Assembly: GCF_004803755.1 (NCBI RefSeq)
Contig: NZ_CP032311.1
Span: 4,852,501 to 4,916,500, forward strand
DNA length: 64,000 nucleotides
From: Pseudomonas sp. DG56-2
Lineage (GTDB): Bacteria; Pseudomonadota; Gammaproteobacteria; Pseudomonadales; Pseudomonadaceae
Reading direction: 5' to 3'
In this document: piece by piece, positions 8,617-18,197 of the stretch
How the letters are laid out: every line of letters starts with the position of its first letter
How positions within the stretch are numbered: position 1 is the stretch's first letter
Made by a program: the position numbers and the translations under genes
The notes under the pieces: generated by a model
What the model was told of the DNA's origin: nothing
What the model saw: only the letters and a program-made list of their open reading frames with translations
The model's database searches: none

Positions 8617-9468
8617 GTGAACACACCTTCCTCTCTGAGTGCGAACACCGACTTGGGCGCCGGCCTCGGGCTCAAGGCCGAGCATTACGAAGACGCCGTG
8701 GCCTGCAGGACACCCGGAATGTGGTTCGAGGTTCACCCGGAGAATTACATGGTCGCAGGCCCTCGACTGGAATGGCTACAAGCCGTTGCCGAGCAGCACC
8801 CGCTGTCTTTGCATGGTGTGTCCATGTCGTTGGCCGCCGACCAGTTACCGGATGCCGAGCATCTGTATCGCCTCAAGGCGCTGACCGAACGAGTGCAACC
8901 ACAACTGTTGTCGGAGCACCTGGCCTGGTCTACCTGGCAAGGGCAGTACCACCCGGACTTGCTGCCCTTTGCGCGCAGCCACGCGGCCCTGCAACGCATA
9001 GTCGAGAACATTGACTACGCCCAGGATATCCTGGGCCGCCCGCTGGCGATCGAGAACCCAAGCCACTACACGCACCTGGACGGGCATGACTTCAGTGAGA
9101 TCGACTTTCTCACCGAGCTTTCCCAGCGTACCGGCTGCAGCCTGTTGCTCGATATCAACAATGTGCATGTCAGCGCCCATAACATGGGCTTTGAGGCCAG
9201 CACCTACCTGGATGCATTTCCGGCCCACCTGATCAGCGAGATTCACCTGGCCGGTTACAGTCAGGACGCCAACAGCGACCTGTTGATTGACTCCCACGAT
9301 GCTCCCATTGCCGCCGAGGTGTGGACGCTCTATCTGCGCTTGATAAAACGCATTGGCACGCGTCCTACCCTGATTGAGCGCGACGATCAGATCCCCCCCT
9401 TCGAGGCACTGCTGCGCGAGCGCGACATGGCCCAGTTGCTGCTCGATAGCAACAGTAGACAACCATGA
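8617..9468 (+). CDS. bufB: DUF692/MNIO bufferin-modifying enzyme
   Basis: A 283-aa TIM-barrel protein of the DUF692 family, now called multinuclear non-heme iron-dependent oxidative enzymes (MNIO). It starts at a GTG at 8617 with AAGGGCGA upstream. Likely metal ligands are His66 (SLHGVSMSL), Glu146 (IENPSHY), Asp179 and His184 (LDINNVHVSAHN), Glu209 and His210 (EIHLAGY), Asp226 and His227 (DSHDAP) and Glu254 (IERDD). Family members oxidise cysteine residues of a peptide precursor together with a partner protein. The gene starts 31 nt after the precursor gene and overlaps bufC by 4 nt. Confidence 0.93.
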   Translation: MNTPSSLSANTDLGAGLGLKAEHYEDAVACRTPGMWFEVHPENYMVAGPRLEWLQAVAEQHPLSLHGVSMSLAADQLPDAEHLYRLKALTERVQPQLLSEHLAWSTWQGQYHPDLLPFARSHAALQRIVENIDYAQDILGRPLAIENPSHYTHLDGHDFSEIDFLTELSQRTGCSLLLDINNVHVSAHNMGFEASTYLDAFPAHLISEIHLAGYSQDANSDLLIDSHDAPIAAEVWTLYLRLIKRIGTRPTLIERDDQIPPFEALLRERDMAQLLLDSNSRQP

Positions 9469-10211
9469 GCACTTCAACGCTGGGACAATTCCAGACAGCT
9501 TTCGTCAACGCCTTGTATGGCGGCGAAGCGTCGAATGAGCTGCTTGCACTCACCCAGCAAGTTGGTTTCACGGTGTATCGCAATACCGTGCTCAAAGGGT
9601 GTGTGGATGCCTTGCAGGCCAACTTTCCCTCCGTCGAGCGTCTGGTGGGCAACCCATGGTTCCGCGCTGCTGCTACGGTTCATGCAACCCTGACGCCGCC
9701 CAGTGACGCCCGCCTGATCCTCTATGGAGAGCACTTCGCAACCTTCATTGAGCAATTCGAGCCCGCACAACATCTGCCTTACCTGGCTGATGTGGCCCGC
9801 GCTGACAGGCTGTGGATCGAGGTGCACACCGCGCCTATCGACAGCAGCCTGAACATGCTGGCGATGACCAACCTGGTACCTGAACTGCTCGGTCAACAAC
9901 ACCTGCGCCCGCGCACCGATGTGCGCTGGCAATGGTTCGCCGAACAACCGATCTACAGCATTTGGGACAGTAACCGCAGGGCCGCGCCCGTGCCGGAGCC
10001 GCTTGCCTGGGAGGGTGAAGGGGTATTGATGCGCCGACAGCACGGCCAGGTGCTTTGGCAAGTTCTGAGTGAAGCCGATTGCATCTTTCTCGACGCCTGC
10101 GCCGCGGGCAACTCCCTGGAACAGGCAACCAACAGCGTCCTGACGTTCGACCCAACGCTGGACTTCACCACCCTGCTCGCCCGCCTGCTGGCGGCGGAAG
10201 TATTTGCTTGA
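9465..10211 (+). CDS. bufC: DUF2063 partner protein of the MNIO enzyme
   Basis: A 248-aa protein with the DUF2063 N-terminal domain: LGQFQTAFVNALYGG, VYRNTVLKGCVDALQANFPS and GNPWFRAAA, then YGEHFATFIEQFEPAQHLPYL. In the family this domain presents the precursor to the MNIO enzyme, much as RiPP recognition elements do. Its ATG overlaps the bufB stop (ATGA). The C-terminal half (about residues 140-248) is the less conserved arm. Soluble, no signal peptide. Confidence 0.9.
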   Translation: MSTSTLGQFQTAFVNALYGGEASNELLALTQQVGFTVYRNTVLKGCVDALQANFPSVERLVGNPWFRAAATVHATLTPPSDARLILYGEHFATFIEQFEPAQHLPYLADVARADRLWIEVHTAPIDSSLNMLAMTNLVPELLGQQHLRPRTDVRWQWFAEQPIYSIWDSNRRAAPVPEPLAWEGEGVLMRRQHGQVLWQVLSEADCIFLDACAAGNSLEQATNSVLTFDPTLDFTTLLARLLAAEVFA

Positions 10212-10248
10212 GCAGCGCCCACCCATGTGCCCTTGAATGGAGAACACC

Positions 10249-10722
10249 ATGCACTCGATCAGTGAAACGCCCGACAAACATCCAACCGCCGCTGGCACAT
10301 TCTGGTCGCGTTGCGCAGGGCAACTGCAAGGACTGATCAGCGACTCGTTGCTGTCACTGATCGCCCGCCTGGGCATCGCGGCGATCTTCTTTCTTTCAGG
10401 GCGCACCAAGGTCGAAGGCTTGCTCAGCATCACGCCGAGCACCTATGAGTTGTTTCGTGCCGAGTACGTGTTGCCGCTGCTCCCGCCCTGGCTGGCCGCT
10501 CACCTGGCCACTTATGCCGAACACCTGTTTCCGCTGTTGCTGGTACTTGGCCTGTGCACCCGCTTCGCCGGCTTGGCGCTGCTGGGAATGACCTTGGTGA
10601 TCCAGGTGTTTGTCTATCCCGACGCCTGGCCAACTCACTTGAGCTGGGCAGGTTTGCTGCTGGTGGTGATCGGTCGTGGCGGTGGTCGCTGGTCACTGGA
10701 TCACCGCCTGGGCATCCGTTAG
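10249..10722 (+). CDS. DoxX-family membrane protein of the bufferin operon
   Basis: A 157-aa protein with four predicted membrane segments and the DoxX opening [22 protein letters not shown] chose the ATG at 10249 because TGGAGA lies five nt before it; an earlier ATG at 10237 overlaps that ribosome site. It lies 37 nt after bufC and is probably the last gene of the operon. DoxX proteins are frequent in DUF2282-DUF692-DUF2063 clusters; the role is not settled (redox or maturation step suspected). Its stop overlaps the stop of the convergent permease gene at 10719. Confidence 0.88.
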   Translation: MHSISETPDKHPTAAGTFWSRCAGQLQGLISDSLLSLIARLGIAAIFFLSGRTKVEGLLSITPSTYELFRAEYVLPLLPPWLAAHLATYAEHLFPLLLVLGLCTRFAGLALLGMTLVIQVFVYPDAWPTHLSWAGLLLVVIGRGGGRWSLDHRLGIR

Positions 10723-11486
10723 GCCCGCACAAAACGCTGCCTGAGCACATCACTCAAGGCATCCACCAGCAACACCAGCACCAGCATGGCAATGATTACC
10801 GTGCTGGCCTGGGCCTCCTGGAACAGGCTCAAGGTGGTGTAGAGCATCTGCCCCAGGCCACCGGCCCCCACGAAGCCGAGCACGCTGGCCATACGAATAT
10901 TGTTTTCCCAGCGATATAGGCTGTAGGCCAGCAACTGCGGCCAGAGGTTGGGCAAGGTGCCAAAGCAGAAGGCGACCACTTGGCTGCCGCCCTGCAAGCG
11001 AATGGCTGCAGCCGGCTCTGGCGGCGCGTTCTCCAGCGCTTCAGCGAACAACCGGCCCAGCACTCCCGAGGTGTGCAGGGCCAACGCCAGGGTGCCGGCG
11101 TTCGGTCCCAGCCCAGCTGCCAACACGGTCAGCGCGGCCCAGACCAGTTCCGGTATCGCCCGCAGGGCATTGAGCAACAACCGTGCAGCCCCCTGCAGCG
11201 GCCAACCAAAACGCCCGGCAGCTGGCAGCGCCAGCAACAGGCCGAGGATCACCGCGAGCAAAGTACCCAAACCTGACATGGCCAAGGTTTCCAACGCGCC
11301 TTTGCCCACAGCCTGTAAATGCCCGGCACTGAGGTCCGGGCTGAGAAAGCGCGATGCATAGGCCCCCATTTGTCCCAGCCCGCCGTTACCGAACAGCGAC
11401 TGCAAATCGAGGCTGAGGTAGGCGAACGAGGCAAACACGGCCGCCAGCAGGGCAAGGATCAACGAAGCATTGAGCAAGCGTCTCAT
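10719..11486 (-). CDS. PhnE-type ABC permease 2 of a putative selenate importer
   Basis: A 255-aa inner-membrane permease starting at the ATG at 11486, which overlaps the stop of the upstream permease (ATGA). It has about six membrane segments. The BPD_transp_1 coupling loop is [21 protein letters not shown], followed by [12 protein letters not shown], as in PhnE. A longer frame upstream overlaps the other permease and is not used. It pairs with the permease at 11483-12310, the ATPase at 12304-13098 and the binding protein at 13095-13949. A phosphonate role cannot be excluded from sequence alone. Confidence 0.88.
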   Translation of the reverse strand: MRRLLNASLILALLAAVFASFAYLSLDLQSLFGNGGLGQMGAYASRFLSPDLSAGHLQAVGKGALETLAMSGLGTLLAVILGLLLALPAAGRFGWPLQGAARLLLNALRAIPELVWAALTVLAAGLGPNAGTLALALHTSGVLGRLFAEALENAPPEPAAAIRLQGGSQVVAFCFGTLPNLWPQLLAYSLYRWENNIRMASVLGFVGAGGLGQMLYTTLSLFQEAQASTVIIAMLVLVLLVDALSDVLRQRFVRA

Positions 11487-12310
11487 GCCAGCCTCCCGCG
11501 CAGCACTCGGCTGAGTTGGTCCGCCAGCCATACCAACACCAGGAAAGCCAGCAACATGCTCGCCACCTCGGCACCGGCGAACATGCGCATCGACAAATCG
11601 ATCTGTTGCCCGAGCCCTCCGGCGCCAACAAAGCCCATCACTACGGAGGCGCGAATCGCGCACTCCCAGCGATACACTGTGTATGACACAAGCTCCGCGG
11701 CTGCGTCCGGGAGGATGCCGTAGAAGAATGCGCTCAGACGACTACTGCCCGCCTGCAGTAGGGCATGGGCAGGACGCTGGTCGACCGACTCGAAGATCTC
11801 CGCGTACACCTTGCCGAGCATGCCGCTGTAGGTAATGGCGATGGCCAACACCCCGGCAGTCGGCCCCAGGCCCACCGCGCGAACGAACAGCAGCGCCCAG
11901 ACAATCTCCGGCACACTGCGCAGAAAGATCAGCAAGCCACGCACCGGCAGGCGCACCGTGCGTGACCACAGCCCCAAGCGACCACCACGAGAGGCGGCGT
12001 CCATGGACAGCGCCCGGCTAGCCAGCAAGCTGGCAGGAATAGCCAGCATCAACGCCAGGGCCATACCGGCAGTGGCCACCGCCAGCGTTTGCAAGGTGGC
12101 CTGCCAGAGCAAGACGAGAAAATCCGGGTCATGCGCTGGTGGCCAGAAAGCGCTGACGAAATTGCCCATTTCACGACGGTTTTCAGCCTGTAGGAGCACG
12201 CCGGGATTAAGCTCGCTCAACTGAATACCAGGCCAGAGCACGGCAATAATCAGCAGGGTCAGCAACAGCCTGGGCAAGGCTGCAGGGTCGCGTTTTTCGG
12301 CGCTTAGCAT
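11483..12310 (-). CDS. PhnE-type ABC permease 1 of a putative selenate importer
   Basis: A 275-aa permease. The coupling region GILPDAAAELVSYTVYRWECAIR and [13 protein letters not shown] match PhnE. A membrane segment is at about residues 12-30, then a periplasmic stretch and five further segments. Its start lies 7 nt inside the end of the ATPase gene, so the four genes from 13949 down to 10719 form one overlapping unit. Two separate PhnE-like permeases in one operon point to a heteromeric channel. Confidence 0.88.
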   Translation of the reverse strand: MLSAEKRDPAALPRLLLTLLIIAVLWPGIQLSELNPGVLLQAENRREMGNFVSAFWPPAHDPDFLVLLWQATLQTLAVATAGMALALMLAIPASLLASRALSMDAASRGGRLGLWSRTVRLPVRGLLIFLRSVPEIVWALLFVRAVGLGPTAGVLAIAITYSGMLGKVYAEIFESVDQRPAHALLQAGSSRLSAFFYGILPDAAAELVSYTVYRWECAIRASVVMGFVGAGGLGQQIDLSMRMFAGAEVASMLLAFLVLVWLADQLSRVLRGRLA

Positions 12311-13098
12311 CGTGGAATCTGCTGGGGCAGGGCCGGCAAAGGCACTTGAGGCGAAACCAGATGTTCGTTGGCATACAGCGCATCGAGCATGTCTTTGGAG
12401 ACCTCCGCAGCCGGCAGATCGAACATCACCTGCCCTTCGCGAATGCCGATTACCCGTGGAAAGTGCGCCAACGCAAGCTCCACCGCGTGGAGGCTCGCCA
12501 CCAGGGTGACACCACGTTCGGTAGCATGTTGATTGAGGGTTCTCAGGCTGTGTTCGGCCAACACGGGGTCCATGGCCGAAACAGGCTCATCCGCCAGCAG
12601 GATTTCCGGTTGCTGATACAGGGCGCGGGCAATGCCGACACGCTGCAACTGCCCGCCAGACAACTGCCCGCACTGGGCAAAGACCTTTTCCGCCATGCCC
12701 AGCCGCGACAGCACCGCGCGCACACCGGGTACATCCGAGGGGTGCAACAGATTGAGCAACCCACGCAAGGTGCTCCATTGGCCCAGACGCCCAGCCAGCA
12801 CCGCTGTCACCACGCGTTGGCGCGGCGGCAGTGGCGGCGCTTGATGAACCATACCGATACGCGCGCGCAGACGTTGGCGCGCACCTGCAGAAAGGCGCCA
12901 AGGCGCTTCACCGAGCAGCTCCACGCTACCGCTGGTGGGCGCCAGGGCACTGGCTATCAGGTGCAGCAGGCTGGACTTGCCGGCGCCCGAAGGGCCGATG
13001 ATTGCCAGCCGCTCGCCGGCCTCGACGCTCAGATCGACTTCAAGCAAGGCCTGCACCGCACCATGGCGCAGGCTGACGCAGTTGAGCTGGATCGTCAC
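12304..13098 (-). CDS. PhnC-type ABC transporter ATPase
   Basis: A 264-aa ATPase. Walker A is GPSGAGKS at 35-42, the signature LSGGQ at 146-150, Walker B ILLADEP at 166-172, and the H-loop His is in VASLHAVELAL. The best family fit is PhnC. It overlaps the binding-protein gene by 4 nt and the next permease gene by 7 nt. The context next to selD and selU suggests it energises selenium oxyanion uptake. Confidence 0.92.
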   Translation of the reverse strand: MTIQLNCVSLRHGAVQALLEVDLSVEAGERLAIIGPSGAGKSSLLHLIASALAPTSGSVELLGEAPWRLSAGARQRLRARIGMVHQAPPLPPRQRVVTAVLAGRLGQWSTLRGLLNLLHPSDVPGVRAVLSRLGMAEKVFAQCGQLSGGQLQRVGIARALYQQPEILLADEPVSAMDPVLAEHSLRTLNQHATERGVTLVASLHAVELALAHFPRVIGIREGQVMFDLPAAEVSKDMLDALYANEHLVSPQVPLPALPQQIPRC

Positions 13099-13949
13099 TT
13101 GAGCAACTCAGCAGCGCGAGCGGCCTCCTCGATACCCTTGTAGTTGTCCGGGCTGGTGGCGATGAATCGGCTGGCAGCCTGCAGGTCGAGGATCGCCTTG
13201 TCTGCGGGCTTGGCCGGATCAAGGTCAAGGAAGGCCTGTTTGATCTTGTCTTTCAAGGCCGGATCGAGGCTGCCGCGAACGGTCCAGTTGTAATCGTAGT
13301 AACTCGGGGTGGTGGCGAACACCTTGACCTTGTTGGTATCGACCTTGCCCGAGGCGACCAGCTTGTCCCAGACGCTGGCGTTGAGCACGCCGGCATCGAC
13401 CTTGCCGGCCTGTACCCAGGCTGCAGTCGCATCGTGAGCCCCGGAGTAGGCCACCCGACTGAAGTAGGTTTCCGGCTTGATGTTGTTGTCCTTGAGCATG
13501 AAGTAGCGCGGCATCAGGCTGCCGGAGGTGGACGAGATCGAGCCGAAGGCAAAGGTTTTGCCCTTGAGATCGGCCAGGCTCTCGATTTCCGGGTTGGCGG
13601 TGATGAATTTGCTGGTGAACTCGGCATCCTGCTCACGCTGCACCAGTGGTGTCGCGGTCGGGCTCTTCAGGTGTACCTGAACAAAGGTGAAGCCGCCCAG
13701 CCAGGCCATGTCCAGACGGTCGGTGGCCAATGCCTCGACCACAGCCGGATAGTCGGAAACCGGCACGAACTCGACCTTCATGCCTAGCTTCTGCTCCAGG
13801 TATTGGCCCAGCGGCTTGAATTTGCGCAGCAGTTCGGTGGGTGCCTCGTCGGGGATGGCACTGACGCGCAGGGTGTCGGCCGCTTGGGCCAGGTAAGTCG
13901 AACACGACAGTACGAGGCCGGCGAACAGCGCCAGGGGACGTTTGAGCAT
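13095..13949 (-). CDS. Putative selenate/phosphonate-type ABC transporter binding protein (PhnD-like)
   Basis: A 284-aa periplasmic binding protein with a signal peptide ending TYLAQAAD at about residue 23. PhnD-like motifs are VSAIPDEAPTELLRKFKPL, YPAVVEALATDRLDMAWLGG and GSISSTSGSLMPRYFML. A subfamily of PhnD-like proteins is annotated as putative selenate-binding because its genes sit beside selenophosphate synthase and 2-selenouridine synthase genes. That is exactly the neighbourhood here: selD starts 125 bp away on the other strand. Substrate is inferred from context, not from ligand residues. Confidence 0.85.
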   Translation of the reverse strand: MLKRPLALFAGLVLSCSTYLAQAADTLRVSAIPDEAPTELLRKFKPLGQYLEQKLGMKVEFVPVSDYPAVVEALATDRLDMAWLGGFTFVQVHLKSPTATPLVQREQDAEFTSKFITANPEIESLADLKGKTFAFGSISSTSGSLMPRYFMLKDNNIKPETYFSRVAYSGAHDATAAWVQAGKVDAGVLNASVWDKLVASGKVDTNKVKVFATTPSYYDYNWTVRGSLDPALKDKIKQAFLDLDPAKPADKAILDLQAASRFIATSPDNYKGIEEAARAAELLK

Positions 13950-14073
13950 GAGGGGTTCTCCGGTTCAATAGCGGGGAATGAGCCAGCACTGGGCTAGCTG
14001 CGGAAATTATAAGAGGCATCGGCGCAAAGACCAGCTTTGCTACAATCGGGCTTCACGATTTTTCGAGGTGCGT

Positions 14074-15108
14074 ATGAGCGAGCCGATTCGTCTGACCCAG
14101 TACAGCCATGGTGCCGGTTGCGGCTGCAAGATCTCTCCGAAGATGCTGGAGGTGATCCTTGCCGAAAGCGGTACACAGGCGCTGGACCCTAAGCTCTGGG
14201 TTGGCAATGCCTCGCGTGATGACGCGGCAGTTTACGCGCTGGACGATGAACGTGGCGTAGTTTCGACCACCGATTTCTTCATGCCTATCGTCGACGACCC
14301 GTACGATTTCGGTCGCATCGCCGCCACCAACGCCATCAGCGATATCTACGCCATGGGCGGCGATCCGCTCATGGCCATTGCCATTCTCGGCTGGCCGATC
14401 AATGTATTGGCCCCGGAAGTAGCCCGCGAAGTGATTCGCGGCGGTCGCGCGGTGTGCGCCGAAGCCGGTATCCCGCTGGCTGGTGGTCACTCGATCGATG
14501 CGCCAGAACCTATCTTCGGCCTGGCCGTGACCGGCGTTGTGCAAAAGCGCCACATGAAACGCAACGACACCGCCGTGCAAGGTTGCCGCCTGTACCTGAC
14601 CAAGCCTCTGGGCATCGGCATCCTCACCACCGCCGAGAAAAAATCCAAGCTGCGCGACCAGGACAAAGGGCTGGCCCGCGACTGGATGTGCACGCTGAAC
14701 ACCCCCGGCAGCCGCTTCGGCAAGCTTGCAGGCGTCAAGGCCATGACCGACGTTACCGGTTTCGGCCTGCTCGGCCATCTGGTTGAACTGGCAGACGGCA
14801 GCGGCTTGAGCGCACGCCTGAATTACAACGCCGTTCCGCGCCTACCGAGCGTCGAGCATTATCTGGCTGAGGGCTGTGTACCCGGCGGCACCTTGCGTAA
14901 TTTCGAAAGCTATGGCGAAAAAATCGCGCCGTTGAACGACGAGCAGAAACACCTGCTGTGCGACCCGCAAACCAGCGGTGGCCTGTTGGTAGCGGTAACA
15001 CCTGAAGGTGAAGCAGAGTTTCTCGCCCTGGCCGCTGAACTGGGCTTGAACCTGGCACCAATCGGCGAACTGGTCGAGCGACAGAGCCATGCGGTTGAGG
15101 TGCTGTAA
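14074..15108 (+). CDS. selD: Selenide, water dikinase (selenophosphate synthase)
   Basis: A 344-aa enzyme that makes selenophosphate from selenide and ATP. Start is the ATG at 14074, with GAGGTG just upstream. The glycine-rich N-terminal active site is HGAGCGCK, with Cys16 (a Cys, not a selenocysteine form) and Lys19. Other motifs are [40 protein letters not shown] and [10 protein letters not shown]. The stop shares one base with the selU start (TAATG). It supplies the selenium donor for the next gene's product. Confidence 0.97.
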   Translation: MSEPIRLTQYSHGAGCGCKISPKMLEVILAESGTQALDPKLWVGNASRDDAAVYALDDERGVVSTTDFFMPIVDDPYDFGRIAATNAISDIYAMGGDPLMAIAILGWPINVLAPEVAREVIRGGRAVCAEAGIPLAGGHSIDAPEPIFGLAVTGVVQKRHMKRNDTAVQGCRLYLTKPLGIGILTTAEKKSKLRDQDKGLARDWMCTLNTPGSRFGKLAGVKAMTDVTGFGLLGHLVELADGSGLSARLNYNAVPRLPSVEHYLAEGCVPGGTLRNFESYGEKIAPLNDEQKHLLCDPQTSGGLLVAVTPEGEAEFLALAAELGLNLAPIGELVERQSHAVEVL

Positions 15109-16211
15109 TGCGTGACAACACCACCGACTACCGCCAGCTGTTTTTGCACGATGTACCCATGATGGACATGCGCGCCCCGGTCGAATTTGCCAAGGGCGCC
15201 TTTCCCAACGCGATCAACCTGCCACTGATGAACGACCTTGAGCGGCAAAAGGTTGGCACCTGCTACAAGCAGCAAGGCCAACAGGCCGCCATCGCCCTCG
15301 GCCATCAATTGGTCAGCGGGCAGACCAAGGACGAGCGTGTTGCTGCCTGGGTCGCCTTTGCCCAAGCCAACCCTGAGGGCTACCTCTACTGCTTTCGCGG
15401 CGGCCTGCGTTCGCAGATCGTCCAGCAATGGCTGCTAAGCGAGGCAGGCATTGAGTATCCCAAGGTGGTTGGTGGCTACAAGGCGCTGCGTAACTTTCTC
15501 CTCGACACTACCCAGAGTGCGGTGGCCGAGTGTGATTTCGTATTGATTGGCGGCCTGACGGGCACCGGCAAGACCGAGGTGCTGCAAGACCTGAACAACG
15601 CCCTGGATCTTGAAGGCCATGCCAACCATCGTGGCTCCAGCTTCGGGAAGCGCGCCACCGGGCAACCGGTGCAAATCGATTTCGAAAACAGCTTGGCCAT
15701 CGACATCCTGAAGAAACGCGCACGCGGTCTCGAACAGTTCGTGCTCGAGGATGAAGGTCGAATCGTTGGCAGTTGCTCGCTGCCCCTGGAACTGTACCAA
15801 GGCATGCAGCAGTACCCGCTGGTATGGCTGGAAGACAGTTTCGACAATCGCGTCGAGCGCATTCTTGGCGACTATGTGACCAACCTGTGCGCCGAGTTCG
15901 TGGCGCTGCATGGCCCTGAGCAAGGCTTCACGCTGTTCGCCGCGCGCCTCAACCAGAGCATGGGCAATATCCTCAAGCGCTTGGGTGGCGAACGCTACCA
16001 GCGGCTTTCAACGTTGTTGCTGCAAGCCCTGGAAGAACAACAGCGCAGCGGTGCAGTCGACCTGCACCGTGCCTGGATCAGTGGTTTGCTCAGCGAGTAC
16101 TACGACCCGATGTACGCCTTCCATCGCAACAGCAAGGTCGAGCGCATCGAGTTTTCCGGCAATCATGTCGAAGTCCGCGAATACCTGCGAGCCCGCGTAG
16201 CCCGACGCTGA
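15108..16211 (+). CDS. selU: tRNA 2-selenouridine synthase
   Basis: A 367-aa enzyme (also called MnmH/YbbB) that replaces the sulfur of 2-thiouridine at the tRNA wobble position with selenium through a geranylated intermediate. The N-terminal rhodanese domain has its active Cys95 in [11 protein letters not shown]-loop [10 protein letters not shown] is at 148-157. Translationally coupled to selD. It ends 8 nt before the convergent gene at 16220. Confidence 0.96.
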   Translation: MRDNTTDYRQLFLHDVPMMDMRAPVEFAKGAFPNAINLPLMNDLERQKVGTCYKQQGQQAAIALGHQLVSGQTKDERVAAWVAFAQANPEGYLYCFRGGLRSQIVQQWLLSEAGIEYPKVVGGYKALRNFLLDTTQSAVAECDFVLIGGLTGTGKTEVLQDLNNALDLEGHANHRGSSFGKRATGQPVQIDFENSLAIDILKKRARGLEQFVLEDEGRIVGSCSLPLELYQGMQQYPLVWLEDSFDNRVERILGDYVTNLCAEFVALHGPEQGFTLFAARLNQSMGNILKRLGGERYQRLSTLLLQALEEQQRSGAVDLHRAWISGLLSEYYDPMYAFHRNSKVERIEFSGNHVEVREYLRARVARR

Positions 16212-16219
16212 TCAAGCAA

Positions 16220-16600
16220 TCAAGGCTGACTCAGTGTTGCCAACTCATCTGCACGAGCCTTGGTCATATCCAGGACACAGCCAGCACCATTGAGCTGATC
16301 GATGGTGCCGCCAGTGAGGTTGAAGTACACCTTGCAATTGGCGTCACGGTATTTGATCCACAAGCGCTGGGCATCGAGCAACTGAGTTTGCTGGGCAGGC
16401 TCCAGCGCAGCCTTGGCTTTTTTGTAGGCACTGTTGAGGCGCGCGTCCTGGCGTTCGATTTCGGCGCCGTTACAGTTGTTCATGTCCAACGTTGATTGGG
16501 CCGTTTCCATGCATTGGCTGTAGGCAGGCGAATCGTTTTGAGCCATGGCGAATGGGGCAACAACGGCCAGCAGCGTGAAAGCCAGTAGCGGGTATTTCAT
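16220..16600 (-). CDS. LprI-family exported protein (DUF1311)
   Basis: A 126-aa secreted protein. Start at the ATG at 16600, with AAGGAG eight nt upstream; a longer frame upstream lacks a signal peptide. The signal peptide ends FAMAQ near residue 20. The mature domain has four cysteines (30, 43, 89, 108) and the DUF1311 pattern LDMNNCNGAEIERQDARLNSAY (split by family as LNxxY) and RLWIKYRDANC. LprI was reported as a lysozyme inhibitor in mycobacteria; that role is not shown for this protein. Confidence 0.85.
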   Translation of the reverse strand: MKYPLLAFTLLAVVAPFAMAQNDSPAYSQCMETAQSTLDMNNCNGAEIERQDARLNSAYKKAKAALEPAQQTQLLDAQRLWIKYRDANCKVYFNLTGGTIDQLNGAGCVLDMTKARADELATLSQP

Positions 16601-16713
16601 CTTCGGAACTCCTTGTAAGGGGCCCTCAGAATGCAGGGTGAAGGGGTGCGTCACAATAGGCAGCACTCAGGTTTCGCAGCTGCTGCGCAGCCAATCGCAG
16701 CGCAAGCCCGCGC

Positions 16714-17625
16714 TTACCGGGGTGGTGAGGCTGACACCTGCGCTACTCGCTCGCGCAACCAGCGGTGCCCAGGCTCACTTTCGCGACGTTGATGCCAAGC
16801 TTGCTGGAAAGCAAAGGCCTTGATCGGCAGCGGCGGATCGAAGCGCCGCAGGCGCGGGTCGAGTTTGCTGTTGTCGAGGCTACGTTGGGCAATGGTGAGG
16901 ACCAGGTCGGTACCGGCAATCACTTCCTGCGCCGCTGCCCAGTGCGGCAATGCCAGTGCCACCCGGCGACGGGCGTCAATCGCTGAGAGCGCCAGATCGA
17001 TCTCGTTGTCGACACCAGGTCGCACCGCAACCAGTACGTGCGGGCGCGACAGCCACTCGGCTAACTCCAGACCACCACGGACAGGCAAATGACGACGATC
17101 AGCGATACAGGTAAAACGTTCCTCAAACAGGGTTTCAACCTGTAGCTCTGCCGGTTGCTGCGCAAAAACACCCAATGCCAAGTCGGCCTCTCCATCGAAC
17201 AGATGCCCGAGCATCGCTTCTCGACTGCCCTGGATCACCACCAGGTCTACCTCCGGTGCTTCATCACGCAGCACCCGCATCAGCCCCGGCAATACCACCC
17301 GCGCTCCATAGTCCGACATGGCCAGGCGAAAGCTGCGACGTGCCTTGCGCGGGTCAAATCCCGGATGGGCAAGCAACCCATCCAGCTGCTCCAAGGCCTG
17401 TTGCAATGGCTCGACCAAGGCCTGCGCCCGGGCGGTGGCCTGCAAGCGCCCACCACGGCGCACCAACAGGGGATCGGCAAACAGCTCGCGCAACTGCGCC
17501 AAGGCATGACTCACCGCAGGCTGACTGCGGTGCAAACGCAACGCCGCGCGCGAGACATGCTTTTCCGCCAGCAAGGCGTGCAAGGTCAGCAGCAAGTTAA
17601 GGTCGATACGGCGCAGATCATCCAT
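16714..17625 (-). CDS. LysR-family regulator (NahR/LinR subgroup)
   Basis: A 303-aa regulator. N-terminal helix-turn-helix at about residues 5-64 (LRRIDLNLLLTLHALL, SQPAVSHALAQLR, DPLLVRRGG). The effector domain starts near 95 with RSFRLAMSDYGARVVLPGL. It is divergent from the small DMT-type transporter at 17715, separated by 89 bp, so that gene is its likely target. Ligand unknown. Confidence 0.9.
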   Translation of the reverse strand: MDDLRRIDLNLLLTLHALLAEKHVSRAALRLHRSQPAVSHALAQLRELFADPLLVRRGGRLQATARAQALVEPLQQALEQLDGLLAHPGFDPRKARRSFRLAMSDYGARVVLPGLMRVLRDEAPEVDLVVIQGSREAMLGHLFDGEADLALGVFAQQPAELQVETLFEERFTCIADRRHLPVRGGLELAEWLSRPHVLVAVRPGVDNEIDLALSAIDARRRVALALPHWAAAQEVIAGTDLVLTIAQRSLDNSKLDPRLRRFDPPLPIKAFAFQQAWHQRRESEPGHRWLRERVAQVSASPPR

Positions 17626-17714
17626 CGGGCGAATAACTCCTGTGCAGCATTCGAATTTCCATTAGCAACATGGATAGCGAAGACTTTACCAAGACATTTT
17701 CAAGGAGTCTTGCC

Positions 17715-18197
17715 ATGAGCGTATCTTTCACCCCGGCGGCCCTGCTGCCGCTTGCCATCGCCCTGCTAGCCGGCGCAGCAGTTCCTTTTCAGGCTGGCAG
17801 CAATGCCGCCTTGGGCCGTCTGCTCGGTCATCCGTTGTGGGCCACGCTGGTATCGCTGGGGGTGAGCGTGCTCATGGTGATACCGGCCCTGCTGATGCTG
17901 CGCGCGCCGCTACCCCAGGTCGGCGCCCTGGCTCAGGCCCCTTGGTGGGCCTGGCTGGGCGGAGTAGGAGGTGTGGCTTACATCACCGCAGCGCTGATGC
18001 TCACCCCACGCCTGGGCGCAGCCGGGTTTATCGTTTGCGTGATTGCGGGTCAAGTACTGTCATCCCTGCTGATCGATCAATGGGGTTTGATGGGCCTGGC
18101 GCAGCGGCCGGTGAATGGACTGCGCCTGGCCGGCGTCGGTCTGATTGTGCTCGGCATGCTGGTGGTGCAATGGGGCACTTCGACGTCGGCTAGATAG
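17715..18197 (+). CDS. DMT-superfamily small transporter (YdcZ/DUF606)
   Basis: A 160-aa protein with five predicted membrane segments. Start at the ATG at 17715 with AAGGAG nine nt upstream; a 15-residue in-frame extension to 17670 lacks a better site. Family motifs are AGAAVPFQAGSNAALGR and GGVGGVAYITAALMLTPRLGAA. Single DUF606 domain. It probably exports or imports a small molecule under control of the divergent LysR gene. It overlaps the convergent gene at 18190 by 8 nt. Confidence 0.85.
   Translation: MSVSFTPAALLPLAIALLAGAAVPFQAGSNAALGRLLGHPLWATLVSLGVSVLMVIPALLMLRAPLPQVGALAQAPWWAWLGGVGGVAYITAALMLTPRLGAAGFIVCVIAGQVLSSLLIDQWGLMGLAQRPVNGLRLAGVGLIVLGMLVVQWGTSTSAR

Noticed and set aside
13095..13949. 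PhnD-like protein as part of a phosphonate degradation locus
   Set aside because: No C-P lyase or phosphonatase genes are near, and selD-selU are adjacent, which favours selenium. Phosphonate is kept only as an alternative ligand.
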